From the NCBI GenBank assembly GCA_947495295.1, contig CANLYJ010000005.1:1-64000 (forward strand): a stretch of 64,000 nt of DNA. Reading direction: 5' to 3'. Position 1 is the stretch's first letter. Every line of letters begins with the position of its first letter. The position numbers and the translations under genes were made by a program. Source of the DNA: an uncultured Paracoccaceae bacterium (GTDB taxonomy: Bacteria; Pseudomonadota; Alphaproteobacteria; Rhodobacterales; Rhodobacteraceae). Shown here in pieces: positions 1 through 8,272 of this stretch. Below the pieces are notes generated by a model. The model saw nothing but the letters and a program-made list of their open reading frames with translations. It did not search any database and was not told the origin of the DNA.

Positions 1-163
1 TTACAGCCGTACCCAAATGCGTGAGCAGCCAATATTTCCAAACAATCGCACCAGCGTGAGCCATTTGAAATGGAATTGACGTCAAAACAGTATCAACGAC
101 CGGCAGGTTCAGCGTTGCCAAGCCAGAATCGACCTCGTAACTCTGTTCCGACAGGAGGACGTC
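1..163. other. Left-edge intergenic segment
   Basis: No convincing coding sequence or RNA is visible. A clear Shine-Dalgarno sequence (AGGAGG, 153-158) sits five bases before the start of the first gene. A TTGACG hexamer at 77-82 could be a -35 element, but I see no matching -10 box. Confidence 0.5.
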
Positions 164-808
164 ATGGGCGAAATAATTCTGGTACGTCACGGGCAGGCGA
201 ATTCAGGTGCAACCGACGAAGAAAGCTATGACCGGCTGTCTGATCTGGGGCATCAACAGGCCCGCTGGCTTGGGGACTACCTGACAGCGCGCGAAGGGCC
301 GTTTGACAAGGTCATCGCAGGCAGCTTGCGCCGTCACAAGGAAACCGCGGCCGGGATTGGATATACTGATCCGCAGATCGACCCGCGTCTGAACGAGATG
401 GATTACTTCAATCTGGGTCAGGCCCTTGAAGACGTCCATGGCGTGCCATTTCCTGGCCCCGATGAATTTGCCGCACATGTGCCGCAGGTCATGGAGGCCT
501 GGCACAGGGCCGAAATCATGGGCGTGGAAACCTTTGCATCCTTCGAGGAACGTGTGACAGGCGTTCTGCAAGAAGCCGCCAAGCCGGGTGCGCGGGTGCT
601 TTGCGTGACCTCTGGCGGTGTGATTGGCATGATCATTCGGCATCTGCTTGATCTTGATCCAACCCGCATGGCGCATGTGCTGCTGCCGATCATGAACAGC
701 TCACTTCACCGTGTGCATGTCATCCCGCAAGGGCCGATCCTTGCGGGGTTCAACGCGGTGCCGCATCTTGATCAACCCGACCGGGCGCATGCCCTGACAC
801 ATTACTGA
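164..808 (+). CDS. Histidine phosphatase family (phosphoglycerate mutase-like) protein
   Basis: A 214-residue protein of the phosphoglycerate mutase-like superfamily, whose members transfer or hydrolyse phosphate through a phosphohistidine. The RHG motif is at residues 8-10, with the expected Arg-Arg-His cluster at 56-58 and an acidic LNEMD segment near 78. The usual second catalytic histidine in the C-terminal HGG motif is replaced: residues 149-152 read TSGG. This is seen in some subfamilies and leaves catalysis uncertain. The ATG is preceded by a strong AGGAGG. The gene is ten bases upstream of a GST gene and probably in operon with it. The substrate cannot be inferred. Confidence 0.85.
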   Translation: MGEIILVRHGQANSGATDEESYDRLSDLGHQQARWLGDYLTAREGPFDKVIAGSLRRHKETAAGIGYTDPQIDPRLNEMDYFNLGQALEDVHGVPFPGPDEFAAHVPQVMEAWHRAEIMGVETFASFEERVTGVLQEAAKPGARVLCVTSGGVIGMIIRHLLDLDPTRMAHVLLPIMNSSLHRVHVIPQGPILAGFNAVPHLDQPDRAHALTHY

Positions 809-820
809 GAGGATATCGTG

Positions 821-1423
821 ATGCTCAGATTGCATTATGCCAAAGGGACGATTTCCGTTGCCGTTGCGATTGCACTGGAGGAAGTTGGCGCCGAATATGA
901 ACCGGTACGGATAGATTTTGCGACGGGCGATCAGACCAAAGATGATTATCGGCGTTTGAACCCCAAGGGCCGTGTGCCTGCGCTGGAGACGCCAGACGGC
1001 GTTTTGACAGAGACCGGCGGCCTGTTGGAGCATGTGGCCCCGTCATTGGTTCCGTCTGACCCATTTGCCGCGGCAAAGATGCGCGAATTGATGTGTTATC
1101 TGAATGGCACAATGCATCCGCACCATGCGCATGGCGTCCGTGGTGAACGATGGGCGGATGAAGAAAGCTCTTTTGCCGATATGAAGCGGAAGGTGCCAGA
1201 GCGGATGGCGGATTGTTCGGCCTATCTGGAGGAATACCTGCCGAGCCTGCCATTCCCGATTGGTGATTTACAGGTGGTGTCCGACGCTTATCTTTATGTT
1301 GTGTTGTCCTGGCTACCGGGCGACGGGGTCGAGATTGCGCATTATCCAACCCTGGCCAAGTTCCAGCACCGGATGAATACGCGCCGGTCGGTGCAGGCGG
1401 TTTTTGAAAAGGGCATGATGTGA
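821..1423 (+). CDS. Glutathione S-transferase family protein
   Basis: A 200-residue GST with an N-terminal thioredoxin-fold domain (about residues 1-78) and a helical C-terminal domain. The segment NPKGRVPAL near residue 48 is the typical cis-proline region of the glutathione site, followed by the TETGG segment that normally binds the γ-glutamyl group. I chose the ATG at 821 over the GTG at 818 because the GAGAGG ribosome site then lies eight bases upstream. The stop overlaps the next ATG by one base (TGATG), so the two are translationally coupled. The substrate is unknown. A role in detoxification or thiol chemistry is family knowledge only. Confidence 0.85.
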   Translation: MLRLHYAKGTISVAVAIALEEVGAEYEPVRIDFATGDQTKDDYRRLNPKGRVPALETPDGVLTETGGLLEHVAPSLVPSDPFAAAKMRELMCYLNGTMHPHHAHGVRGERWADEESSFADMKRKVPERMADCSAYLEEYLPSLPFPIGDLQVVSDAYLYVVLSWLPGDGVEIAHYPTLAKFQHRMNTRRSVQAVFEKGMM

Positions 1424-2472
1424 TGGTGCATCTTTGGGTCCGCGCGGAATCCCGTGCGCATGAGGAACGCGTTGGCATAACCCCGCAGGGGGCTGCCAAG
1501 CTAATTGCGTCTGGTTTTCAGGTGAGTGTCGAAGAAAGCCGTCAGCGGATCCTGCCGATTGCCGACTACGCGGCTGCAGGTTGTGCGATTGCTCCGGAAT
1601 TTTCATGGGTCGATGCGCCGGATGATGCGATTATTTTTGGGCTAAAGGAGTTGCCGGAAGATGGCACGCCCTTGCGCCATCGCCACATCATGTTTGGGCA
1701 CGCCTATAAGGGGCAACCTGACGGGCAGGTTTTGCTAAGCCGCTTTAGGGCGGGCGGTGGCACATTGCTGGATCTGGAATATCTAACCGATGCGGACGGC
1801 AGGCGCGTTGCCGCCTTTGGCTATTGGGCCGGATATGCCGGTGCCGCTGTTTCGTTGATGTGCTGGATAGCACAGCAGCAAGGTGCGGTTGCTGATGCAG
1901 TAAGGGCCTACCCAAGTGCCAACCACCTGTTGGCAGAACTGCAGCAATCGCTTGTGAGTTTGGGCACGCAACGCCCCACTGCGCTGATTATCGGGGCCCT
2001 AGGCCGTGTGGGTGCCGGAGCGGCGGATCTGTGTCAGGCCATGGGTGTGGCGACAACGAAATGGGATATGGCAGAGACGGCATCCGGGGGGCCGTTTCCC
2101 GAGGCTTTGGCCCATGATATCTTTCTGAATTGCATTCTGGCCCGTCCGGGCACGCCCGTCTTTGTCCCTGCCAGCGCAAAAACCGCTATGCGTGATTTGT
2201 CAGTGATTGGGGATATTGCCTGTGACCCGGATAGCGATTTTTCACCGATCAAGGTTTATGACCGGACCACCACATGGGATGAACCCGCCTTGCGGGTGCA
2301 TGACCAGCCGGTGCTGGATGTGACAGCGATTGATAATCTGCCGTCGATGTTGCCGACGGAAAGCAGCGAGGATTTTGCCGCGCAATTGCTGCCGCATCTT
2401 CTGACGCTGGACGCTTTGCATGATGGTGTTTGGGGGCGTGCGCAGGTCTGCTTTGACAGGGCGATGGGTTAA
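1423..2472 (+). CDS. Saccharopine dehydrogenase (NAD+, L-lysine-forming)-like protein
   Basis: A 349-residue protein of the alanine dehydrogenase/transhydrogenase-N superfamily, closest in architecture to the lysine-forming saccharopine dehydrogenase. That enzyme interconverts saccharopine with lysine and 2-oxoglutarate using NAD. The N-terminal segment RAESRAHEERVGITP is characteristic. A second Rossmann-like segment (IIGALGRVGAGAADL) is near residue 190. The ATG overlaps the GST stop codon. No other lysine-saccharopine gene lies in the window, so physiological direction and substrate are open; a role in lysine degradation or as a related amino-acid dehydrogenase is inference. Confidence 0.75.
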   Translation: MVHLWVRAESRAHEERVGITPQGAAKLIASGFQVSVEESRQRILPIADYAAAGCAIAPEFSWVDAPDDAIIFGLKELPEDGTPLRHRHIMFGHAYKGQPDGQVLLSRFRAGGGTLLDLEYLTDADGRRVAAFGYWAGYAGAAVSLMCWIAQQQGAVADAVRAYPSANHLLAELQQSLVSLGTQRPTALIIGALGRVGAGAADLCQAMGVATTKWDMAETASGGPFPEALAHDIFLNCILARPGTPVFVPASAKTAMRDLSVIGDIACDPDSDFSPIKVYDRTTTWDEPALRVHDQPVLDVTAIDNLPSMLPTESSEDFAAQLLPHLLTLDALHDGVWGRAQVCFDRAMG

Positions 2473-2487
2473 AACCCATCTTACGTC

Positions 2488-2814
2488 TTAGGTCGGTCGG
2501 TAAAGATCATCTTCGGCAGCATTTGCGTCCACCCCCAGTGCCTCTAATCCCGCCTCCAGATGGTCGGACAGATGTGGCGACCCTTTCAGATATTCTGCCG
2601 TAGGCACTGTGGCCTCACGCGTGGCCGTATCTATGGCCTCGCTGATATCTTCTGGTTCAAAGCTACCCCGCCCGATCCAGAAGACCGCGACCAGACCGGC
2701 CTGTTCGTCTTCGTTCAGGCGTTCCACAAACGCATCGAATTCATTTTCTGCGCGGTCGAGTTCGCGGGCGAGGATGATCACCTCGGCAATTTTGTCGGCT
2801 GTGATAGGTAGCAT
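2488..2814 (-). CDS. DUF3775 domain-containing protein
   Basis: A 108-residue acidic cytoplasmic protein, almost entirely helical in predicted character, with no signal peptide or membrane segment. The overall length and the segments AVFWIGRG and EYLKGSPHLSDHLEAGLEA fit the DUF3775 family, which is common in alphaproteobacteria and has no known function. It converges with the upstream saccharopine dehydrogenase-like gene and lies 81 bases downstream of the SDR gene on the same strand. It may therefore be read through from the σE-linked operon, but the gap makes this uncertain. Confidence 0.75.
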   Translation of the reverse strand: MLPITADKIAEVIILARELDRAENEFDAFVERLNEDEQAGLVAVFWIGRGSFEPEDISEAIDTATREATVPTAEYLKGSPHLSDHLEAGLEALGVDANAAEDDLYRPT

Positions 2815-2895
2815 GGGTATGTCCTCCTGTTGAGCGCAACATGAGGCAGTTTAACAGGATGGGCATTGATCTGGCGCAAATAAGATATGCTGCGC

Positions 2896-3633
2896 CTATT
2901 TTGTCCCAAACAACCGGTAATACATCCAGTCCGGCATGAATTGCGACAGCCGGAAGACCCAGGAAAACACCATCGGGAAGCTTTTCTTGAACCCATCAGT
3001 GTTCATATGCTCAAAGACTTCCTTTGCCGCATCTTCGGGCGACATGATGAACGGCATATTGAAATCGTTCTTTTCGGTCAGCCGCGTCTTGATGAAGCCC
3101 GGGTTGATCAATTGCACCTCAATCGGAGACGTCCGCAGATCCGCTTGCATGGATTCAGCCAATGACATCATGCCCGCCTTGGAAGAGCAGTAGCCGATGG
3201 CGCCGGGTAGCCCCCGAAAACCAGAGAGTGATCCGACCAGCACGATATGACCTGCGTTTTTGCTGACCATATCCTTGATCACTGATCCAACGACGCGGGA
3301 CGCACCAAGGAAATTGACCTCGCCCATCATGTCGGCTTTTTCATTGTCCCATTCCTGCGCTTTCATGGGCCAATACACACCAGCGAGATAGACAACCCCA
3401 TCAAGTTCACCCGCTTCGGCGGCAGCTTTTTCGACCGCGGTACGATCAGCCACATCAACTGGGATGTAAGAGGCCTTGCCGGGGAGTTCATCGACCAGTT
3501 CTTTCAACCGGTCTTCGGATCTGGCGGACACGATGACCTCCGCCCCTGCGCGGCTGAGACAAAACGCCACTTCGCGGCCCAGCCCCTCGCTTGCGCCGAC
3601 AAGCCAATAGCGCTTTCCCTGCCAGTTCTTCAC
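2896..3633 (-). CDS. SDR family oxidoreductase
   Basis: A 245-residue classical short-chain dehydrogenase. It has the NAD(P)-binding GASEGLG motif near the N-terminus, a catalytic serine in LVGSLSGF, and a Tyr-x3-Lys pair in YCSSK. I chose the GTG at 3633 because it directly follows the TGA of the DUF3833 gene and has GGGGA upstream; the longer reading frame would overlap that gene. It is the last gene of a five-gene minus-strand set divergent from rpoE. Rhodobacter sphaeroides has a similar set next to rpoE (RSP_1087-1091), which suggests a shared role in modifying membrane lipids after singlet-oxygen stress. The substrate is not known. Confidence 0.85.
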   Translation of the reverse strand: MKNWQGKRYWLVGASEGLGREVAFCLSRAGAEVIVSARSEDRLKELVDELPGKASYIPVDVADRTAVEKAAAEAGELDGVVYLAGVYWPMKAQEWDNEKADMMGEVNFLGASRVVGSVIKDMVSKNAGHIVLVGSLSGFRGLPGAIGYCSSKAGMMSLAESMQADLRTSPIEVQLINPGFIKTRLTEKNDFNMPFIMSPEDAAKEVFEHMNTDGFKKSFPMVFSWVFRLSQFMPDWMYYRLFGTK

Positions 3634-3634
3634 A

Positions 3635-4207
3635 TCATTCCCCTGCGTAGGCTTGGTCGCGTGGCCGCATGGTCGCGACCATTTCGGCAACCTTGATACC
3701 GAACTTACGGAACTGGCTGCGGTTCATGATTGACCCGTTGGACATCAGATACATCCAGTCAGTGACGTCAAGCGCATGCCCGCCTGCATCCTCTGTCAGT
3801 TTGATGCGGTAGTTCAGCAAGACGGCTGACCCGTCCTGCCGACCGTGGCCCGCACCGACCACATCGGGTGCTTCGGCCTTGATCGACCCGTCATTTGACA
3901 AAGTGAGCGTCCAGACGCGGTCCTGTTCATTACCACTATCGTAGTAAAATTTTTCGACCATGGTGCCGACATTACCATTCCAGGTTGCTTCAAAATCGGC
4001 CACAAAACGGGAGGTCACGCGACCCGTTGGTCCGTAGATCACGCCTTCGCAGACGATGGGGCCCTGAAACCGTTCCCGGATGTCAAAAATCGGACCGTCA
4101 GAATAGTCGCCAGACCGCTGTGCCCAGAAGGATACATAGCGTTCCTTGCAAAACACGGCCAGCGCCGTCAGGGCCGCGCCGATGAGAGCATAGGTGATAA
4201 ACGACAT
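3635..4207 (-). CDS. DUF3833 domain-containing protein
   Basis: A 190-residue protein with one hydrophobic N-terminal segment (about residues 4-20, containing a cysteine). That segment could be a signal anchor or lead to lipoprotein processing, but no clean lipobox is present. The remainder, with the IRERFQGPI and YGPTGRVTSRF segments and a β-rich pattern, matches DUF3833, a periplasmic family of unknown role. It is separated by three bases from the MFS gene upstream and overlaps the SDR ribosome site, so the three are clearly co-transcribed. A lipid- or cell-envelope-related function is inferred only from this context. Confidence 0.8.
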   Translation of the reverse strand: MSFITYALIGAALTALAVFCKERYVSFWAQRSGDYSDGPIFDIRERFQGPIVCEGVIYGPTGRVTSRFVADFEATWNGNVGTMVEKFYYDSGNEQDRVWTLTLSNDGSIKAEAPDVVGAGHGRQDGSAVLLNYRIKLTEDAGGHALDVTDWMYLMSNGSIMNRSQFRKFGIKVAEMVATMRPRDQAYAGE

Positions 4208-4210
4208 CGT

Positions 4211-5437
4211 TTATTCCTCAAGTTTCGTGGCGACCAGCAGGCCGATAGCCACAAGTTTCAACAAAGACGGCACCAGGGCATAAAGCACCGTCAACGTGTT
4301 TAATGCCGCGTCGGGCAGGTTCGTTTCCCCGGCTTCAAATCCGGATCTTTCCAAGAGTGGCAACAAAACCACCGCCGCAAAGGCCAAGGTGAACTTGTTC
4401 ACCAATGTCCAAAGACCGAACCCCTGCCCCCCATTGGGCGAGATCGCGGCCATCCGCTTTGCAAACATTGCGGGCAGAAGCGTGAGGTCTGCGCCGATCG
4501 TTGCACCACTTAATACGCACACAATCGCAAAGGGGATCACATCGCCGGTCGATAAAGTGAGCGTATAGCCAAATGACGCGATAGCGAGGATCATGGCCGT
4601 CAGCAGAACAGGCTTTTCACCAAAGCGCCGGGCGAGTGCCGACCAAACCGGCGAAGATATTGCCGCAGCCAGGAAAAACAGCACCAAAAGCGCACCTTCC
4701 CAGCCCACTGCACCCAATCGGCTTTCGACATAAAACAGGAAAAGTGTGCTGGAAACGGCGAGCGGGGTGGCATTGACGAGGGCCAGGATAAGCAGCCTGC
4801 GTGCGGTTGGGTCTGCGACAATTTCACCTATCTGGGATGGTTCCTGCCGCGCCCTGCCTTTCCATTCCGGCCACATGAACAGGGCCGCAACAATTGTCAC
4901 AGCGGCAAACCCATAGGCGAAGGCAGCAAACGGGTCGGCCACCACACCAATCAAGAGCGTGGGGACGACTGCAGCGATGCAAACCCCCAAAAGCGCACCA
5001 CTTTCACGCCATGCGGCCAGACGCACATGCCCCTGCGCGCCGTTACCCGCCTTGCTGACCCCTTGCGCATAAAAGTTGATCGTCAGGAAACTGAATGCGG
5101 TGAATAGCCCGGTTACCGTCAATCCGAACCACCAGATCGGATCGATCGGTGGGGCAACGGCAAACAAGCCAATCATCGAAATCGCCAGCACCAGCGCGGT
5201 CAGCGTGATGATCAGTTTCTTGCCAACCGTCAGCCGTTCACTAATCCAACCCAAGACTGGATCCTGCACCACATCAAACAGCCGCAGACCAAACAATACC
5301 GCGCCAAGCGCCGTCAGGCTAACCCCGAAGGTATCCGCATAGTATTTCGGGGCATAGATATAAATTGGCAGCCCGGCACCTGATAGCACGGCGGCGAAAC
5401 CGGAATAGGCTGGCAGCCGTTCTTTCAGGGCTGTCAT
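4211..5437 (-). CDS. MFS transporter, GPH/MFS_2 type
   Basis: A 408-residue integral membrane protein with about 12 hydrophobic segments. The DVVQDPVLGWISERL motif after the second segment is typical of the glycoside-pentoside-hexuronide:cation symporter (MFS_2) group, which also includes lysophospholipid carriers. The ATG at 5437 overlaps the DUF1365 stop (ATGA). A longer frame exists upstream but lies wholly inside the DUF1365 gene. The location in the σE-divergent operon makes transport of a lipid, lysolipid or envelope precursor more plausible than sugar uptake. This is inference. Confidence 0.8.
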   Translation of the reverse strand: MTALKERLPAYSGFAAVLSGAGLPIYIYAPKYYADTFGVSLTALGAVLFGLRLFDVVQDPVLGWISERLTVGKKLIITLTALVLAISMIGLFAVAPPIDPIWWFGLTVTGLFTAFSFLTINFYAQGVSKAGNGAQGHVRLAAWRESGALLGVCIAAVVPTLLIGVVADPFAAFAYGFAAVTIVAALFMWPEWKGRARQEPSQIGEIVADPTARRLLILALVNATPLAVSSTLFLFYVESRLGAVGWEGALLVLFFLAAAISSPVWSALARRFGEKPVLLTAMILAIASFGYTLTLSTGDVIPFAIVCVLSGATIGADLTLLPAMFAKRMAAISPNGGQGFGLWTLVNKFTLAFAAVVLLPLLERSGFEAGETNLPDAALNTLTVLYALVPSLLKLVAIGLLVATKLEE

Positions 5438-6192
5438 CTGCTGACTTCTTTTGTCGGTGGTGCCGGTTGCGACCGGAATGTAGCACCCTTGAACCAAAGC
5501 TTTAGCGCTTGCCAATGGATCAGGGTCAGGACACGGCGCGATCCGAAGGGGCGGCGGAGTGCGGCATGGATAATCGACCGGTTGGTCATCGGTTTGCGAG
5601 TACCCGAAAGCGTTGCGATTAAACCGCCATTTCCGCGCGAATAGTCGATCCAGATACCTATCTGGTCTTGCTGAATATCGAACCGGAATGTGTATCCACC
5701 CTCGATCGGCTGGAAGGGGGACACATGCATCAACTTCTGAGCCGAGATCGTTTCGGCCTTGGTGATGGGTCGTCCATCTTCGTGCCGACAAAGATAGGAA
5801 TGCCGGTCGCCGAAGGTATTTGTGACCTCGGCGATCACGCAGCGCAGGGCATCTTCACTGTCATAGCAAAGCCAGAATGATACCGGGTTGAAGACGTGAC
5901 CCAACAGGCGCGGCTGCGCGAGAAGCATAATTCGGGCCGGTTCCGGTACATCGTAAGCTTCCAGAATATCGCGCACCCAAATGGCACCGCGCCCTTGTTT
6001 GGGTGGGCCGCCATGGTCTGCATCCTGCAACGACATCATGTTGCCTGCATTTCGTGCAAACAATGCTGGACCCTTCACCGCCGCTTCGGCGTTGATCAGC
6101 ACATAGTCAATCGAATAGCGAAAGGCGTTTTTGGTTGCACCCCGCCTGCCGTGATAGGTTTCGGCTGCGATATGTTCAATCTGACCGGTCAC
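5434..6192 (-). CDS. DUF1365 family protein
   Basis: A 252-residue protein of the DUF1365 family (COG3496). This family is almost always next to a COG2907-type FAD protein and often next to a cyclopropane-fatty-acid-synthase homologue. The segment LLAQPRLLGHVFNPVSFWLCY near residue 95 and the MHVSPFQPI segment are the conserved core. It starts with GTG (6192), overlapping the TGA of the FAD gene (GTGA), so translation is coupled. R. sphaeroides has the homologue in the same position. A role in making or sensing modified unsaturated fatty acids is inferred from the neighbourhood. No catalytic residues can be assigned. Confidence 0.85.
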   Translation of the reverse strand: MTGQIEHIAAETYHGRRGATKNAFRYSIDYVLINAEAAVKGPALFARNAGNMMSLQDADHGGPPKQGRGAIWVRDILEAYDVPEPARIMLLAQPRLLGHVFNPVSFWLCYDSEDALRCVIAEVTNTFGDRHSYLCRHEDGRPITKAETISAQKLMHVSPFQPIEGGYTFRFDIQQDQIGIWIDYSRGNGGLIATLSGTRKPMTNRSIIHAALRRPFGSRRVLTLIHWQALKLWFKGATFRSQPAPPTKEVSR

Positions 6193-7487
6193 TCTGCCGC
6201 AACTTCAAGTCGTTCAACGGCGTTCAGCGCATGAACAACATCAAGCGCACTGGACAGCCCATCCTCATGAAAACCGTTCTTCATCCACGCACCGCAGAAC
6301 CATGTCCGGTTTGAACCATTCATCGCGACTGCAGCCTCTTGTGCGGCCAGGGCCTCGAGATCGTAGACCGGGTGGCGCAAGGTCACTTCATCCCAAATCA
6401 GATCGTCGCGTATCGGGCGGTTGGAGTTCAGCGTGACCATCAGGTCTTCGGCTTGCAGCCAGGGCTGCAGCGAGTTCATCCAATAAGTTAGATCGATTTC
6501 GCCATCGGCGCGGCCCGCATCCTCTGAATAGATCCAGGACGACCAGACCTGTCGGCGTTTTGGCATGATGGATGTGTCGGAATGCAAAACGATGCGGTTG
6601 GGTTGATAACGCACAGCGCCCAGAACCGATTGTTCGACTGCGGTGGGGTCAGAAAGAAGCCGCAATGTATCATCCGAATGGGTGGCAAAGACGAGTTCGT
6701 CAAACATCTCCCACTCCCCGCCAGATACTTTTACTTCGACGCCGATAGGGCCACGACGCACGCCCTGCACCGGGGTGCCCAGCCGCATATCAACACCGCG
6801 CCGAAACATATCCTGCCCGAGCCGGGTGACATATTGCTGCGATCCACCTTTGACCGTGTACCATTGATGTTGCCCCGTTGCGCCCAACAATGCGTGATTG
6901 TCAAAGAATCGCATCAGGGCATAGGCGGGAAAATCCAATATCTTTTCCTTCGGGGTTGACCAAATCGCCCCCGAGAAGGGCAACAGATAATGGTCGCGGA
7001 AGTAATCACTGAGTTTCAGCTTGGCCAACAGCCCGGCGATTGTGAGTGTTTCGTCCTGACTTGCCTCCAACCCTTTGGCGTTGAACCGCATGATATCACG
7101 GATCATGCGCAGGAATTTCGGGTTTACGGCGTTCCGACGTTGAGCAAAGAGGGCATCCAGACTGGTCAGCGCATATTCCATCTGGCCGCCGCCAAATGAC
7201 GCCCCAAAGCTCATGTTGCTTTTGGTGACCGGAACGTCGAGATAATCAAAAAGGGCGGTCAGGTTAGGGTAATTGGCATAATTGAACACGATGAAGCCCG
7301 TATCAACTTCCTGATCGCCATTGTGTCCCGCCATTCGGGTGCGGGCATGCCCACCCAACCGCTTTTCGGCCTCGAACAACGTGACGCGATGATCCTTTGC
7401 CAAGGCATGTGCAGCACCCATACCCGAAATGCCCGCCCCTATGATTGCAACATGGCGTGGGGCGGATGTAATTGTTTCGAAAGGCAT
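6189..7487 (-). CDS. FAD-dependent oxidoreductase (COG2907 type, RSP_1091-like)
   Basis: A 432-residue flavoprotein. The ADP-binding GAGISGMGAA motif starts near residue 17, followed by the acidic end of β2 (LFEAEKRLGGHA) and a C-terminal FAD segment (TWFCGAWMKNGFHEDGLSSA). I chose the ATG at 7487 because GGAG lies nine bases upstream; the longer frame runs into the promoter. In R. sphaeroides the equivalent gene beside rpoE (RSP_1091) is in the σE regulon and is needed for full σE activation by singlet oxygen. Members of this regulon make furan fatty acids, but I cannot say which step this protein performs. It is the first gene of the operon. Confidence 0.85.
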   Translation of the reverse strand: MPFETITSAPRHVAIIGAGISGMGAAHALAKDHRVTLFEAEKRLGGHARTRMAGHNGDQEVDTGFIVFNYANYPNLTALFDYLDVPVTKSNMSFGASFGGGQMEYALTSLDALFAQRRNAVNPKFLRMIRDIMRFNAKGLEASQDETLTIAGLLAKLKLSDYFRDHYLLPFSGAIWSTPKEKILDFPAYALMRFFDNHALLGATGQHQWYTVKGGSQQYVTRLGQDMFRRGVDMRLGTPVQGVRRGPIGVEVKVSGGEWEMFDELVFATHSDDTLRLLSDPTAVEQSVLGAVRYQPNRIVLHSDTSIMPKRRQVWSSWIYSEDAGRADGEIDLTYWMNSLQPWLQAEDLMVTLNSNRPIRDDLIWDEVTLRHPVYDLEALAAQEAAVAMNGSNRTWFCGAWMKNGFHEDGLSSALDVVHALNAVERLEVAAE

Positions 7488-7523
7488 TCGTGACTGCTCC
7501 GTCGTGTTTTTGTCTTCTTGTTT

Positions 7524-7551
7524 CCTACGTAGCGCGTGACTGCGCAGATCA
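7524..7551 (-). promoter_or_regulatory. σE-like promoter for the FAD oxidoreductase operon
   Basis: Reading the minus strand, TGATCT (7551-7546) is followed after exactly 16 bases by CGTAGG (7529-7524). This matches the σE (RpoE/ChrR group) pattern TGATC-N16-CGTA known from R. sphaeroides. It lies 37 bases upstream of the FAD gene start. Confidence 0.7.
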
Positions 7552-7573
7552 CAGGAAAAAACTTGCATGCATG

Positions 7574-7601
7574 TGATCCGAATACGATCCGCGTCCGTAA
7601 C
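7574..7601 (+). promoter_or_regulatory. σE-like promoter for rpoE-chrR
   Basis: TGATCC (7574-7579) is followed after 16 bases by CGTAAC (7596-7601), giving the same spacing as the divergent promoter. Transcription would begin near 7607, leaving a leader of about 80 bases before the preferred rpoE start. This implies autoregulation, as in R. sphaeroides. Confidence 0.75.
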
Positions 7602-7685
7602 AACACTATGTTGACAGAAATATCAGCTCTTTCGAAAGCGGATGCAGTGCCCCTTCCGCATGTTTATAAAGACGTTGAAGTAATG

Positions 7686-8264
7686 ATGCATCGCATTGCG
7701 GGGGCTGAAGAAGTGAAGACCGAACAACTGGCCAAACGTATGGCTTGGGTCACCCAAGTCGGTGCGGTCCGGGATAGTAAGGATAAAACAGCTTTCGCAG
7801 AGCTGTTTGCCTATTTTGCGCCACGCGTGAAGTCGTTTTTGATGAAATCGGGGGCCAGCCCGGATCTGGCAGAAGAATGCACACAGGAGGTTATGGCGAC
7901 CCTTTGGAATAAGGCCCACATGTTTGATCCAACCAAGGCAAGTGTATCCACGTGGATTTTTACAATTGCCAGAAACAGGAAGATCGACCTTTTGCGCAAG
8001 CAAAGGCGGCCCGAACCAGAAGATTTGCCATGGGGGCCAGAACCAGAGCCTGATCAGGCCGAGGCGCTGGAACTGCAACAGGAAACGGAACAACTGGGTG
8101 ATGCCCTTGCGACATTACCGCCCGAACAAAGAAAACTGATCGAAAAAGCCTATTTTGGTGATTTGAGCCACAGTGAAATCGCTGCTGAAACCGGCCTGCC
8201 TTTGGGCACGATCAAATCGAGGATAAGACTGGCGTTGGAAAGATTACGTCACGCAATGAAATGA
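7686..8264 (+). CDS. rpoE: ECF sigma factor RpoE (σE, singlet-oxygen response)
   Basis: A 192-residue ECF sigma factor. Region 2 contains AFAELFAYFAPRVKSFL and the -10-binding segment TWIFTIARNRKID. Region 4 ends in the helix-turn-helix GLPLGTIKSRIRLALERLR. It is close to R. sphaeroides RpoE, which drives the singlet-oxygen response and is held inactive by ChrR. The start is uncertain: ATG 7608 would coincide with the predicted transcription start, whereas ATG 7686 has GAAG five bases upstream. The family's usual length of about 180 residues also favours 7686 or a later start. The chrR gene follows directly. Confidence 0.93.
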   Translation: MHRIAGAEEVKTEQLAKRMAWVTQVGAVRDSKDKTAFAELFAYFAPRVKSFLMKSGASPDLAEECTQEVMATLWNKAHMFDPTKASVSTWIFTIARNRKIDLLRKQRRPEPEDLPWGPEPEPDQAEALELQQETEQLGDALATLPPEQRKLIEKAYFGDLSHSEIAAETGLPLGTIKSRIRLALERLRHAMK

Positions 8265-8272
8265 TGAGTACG

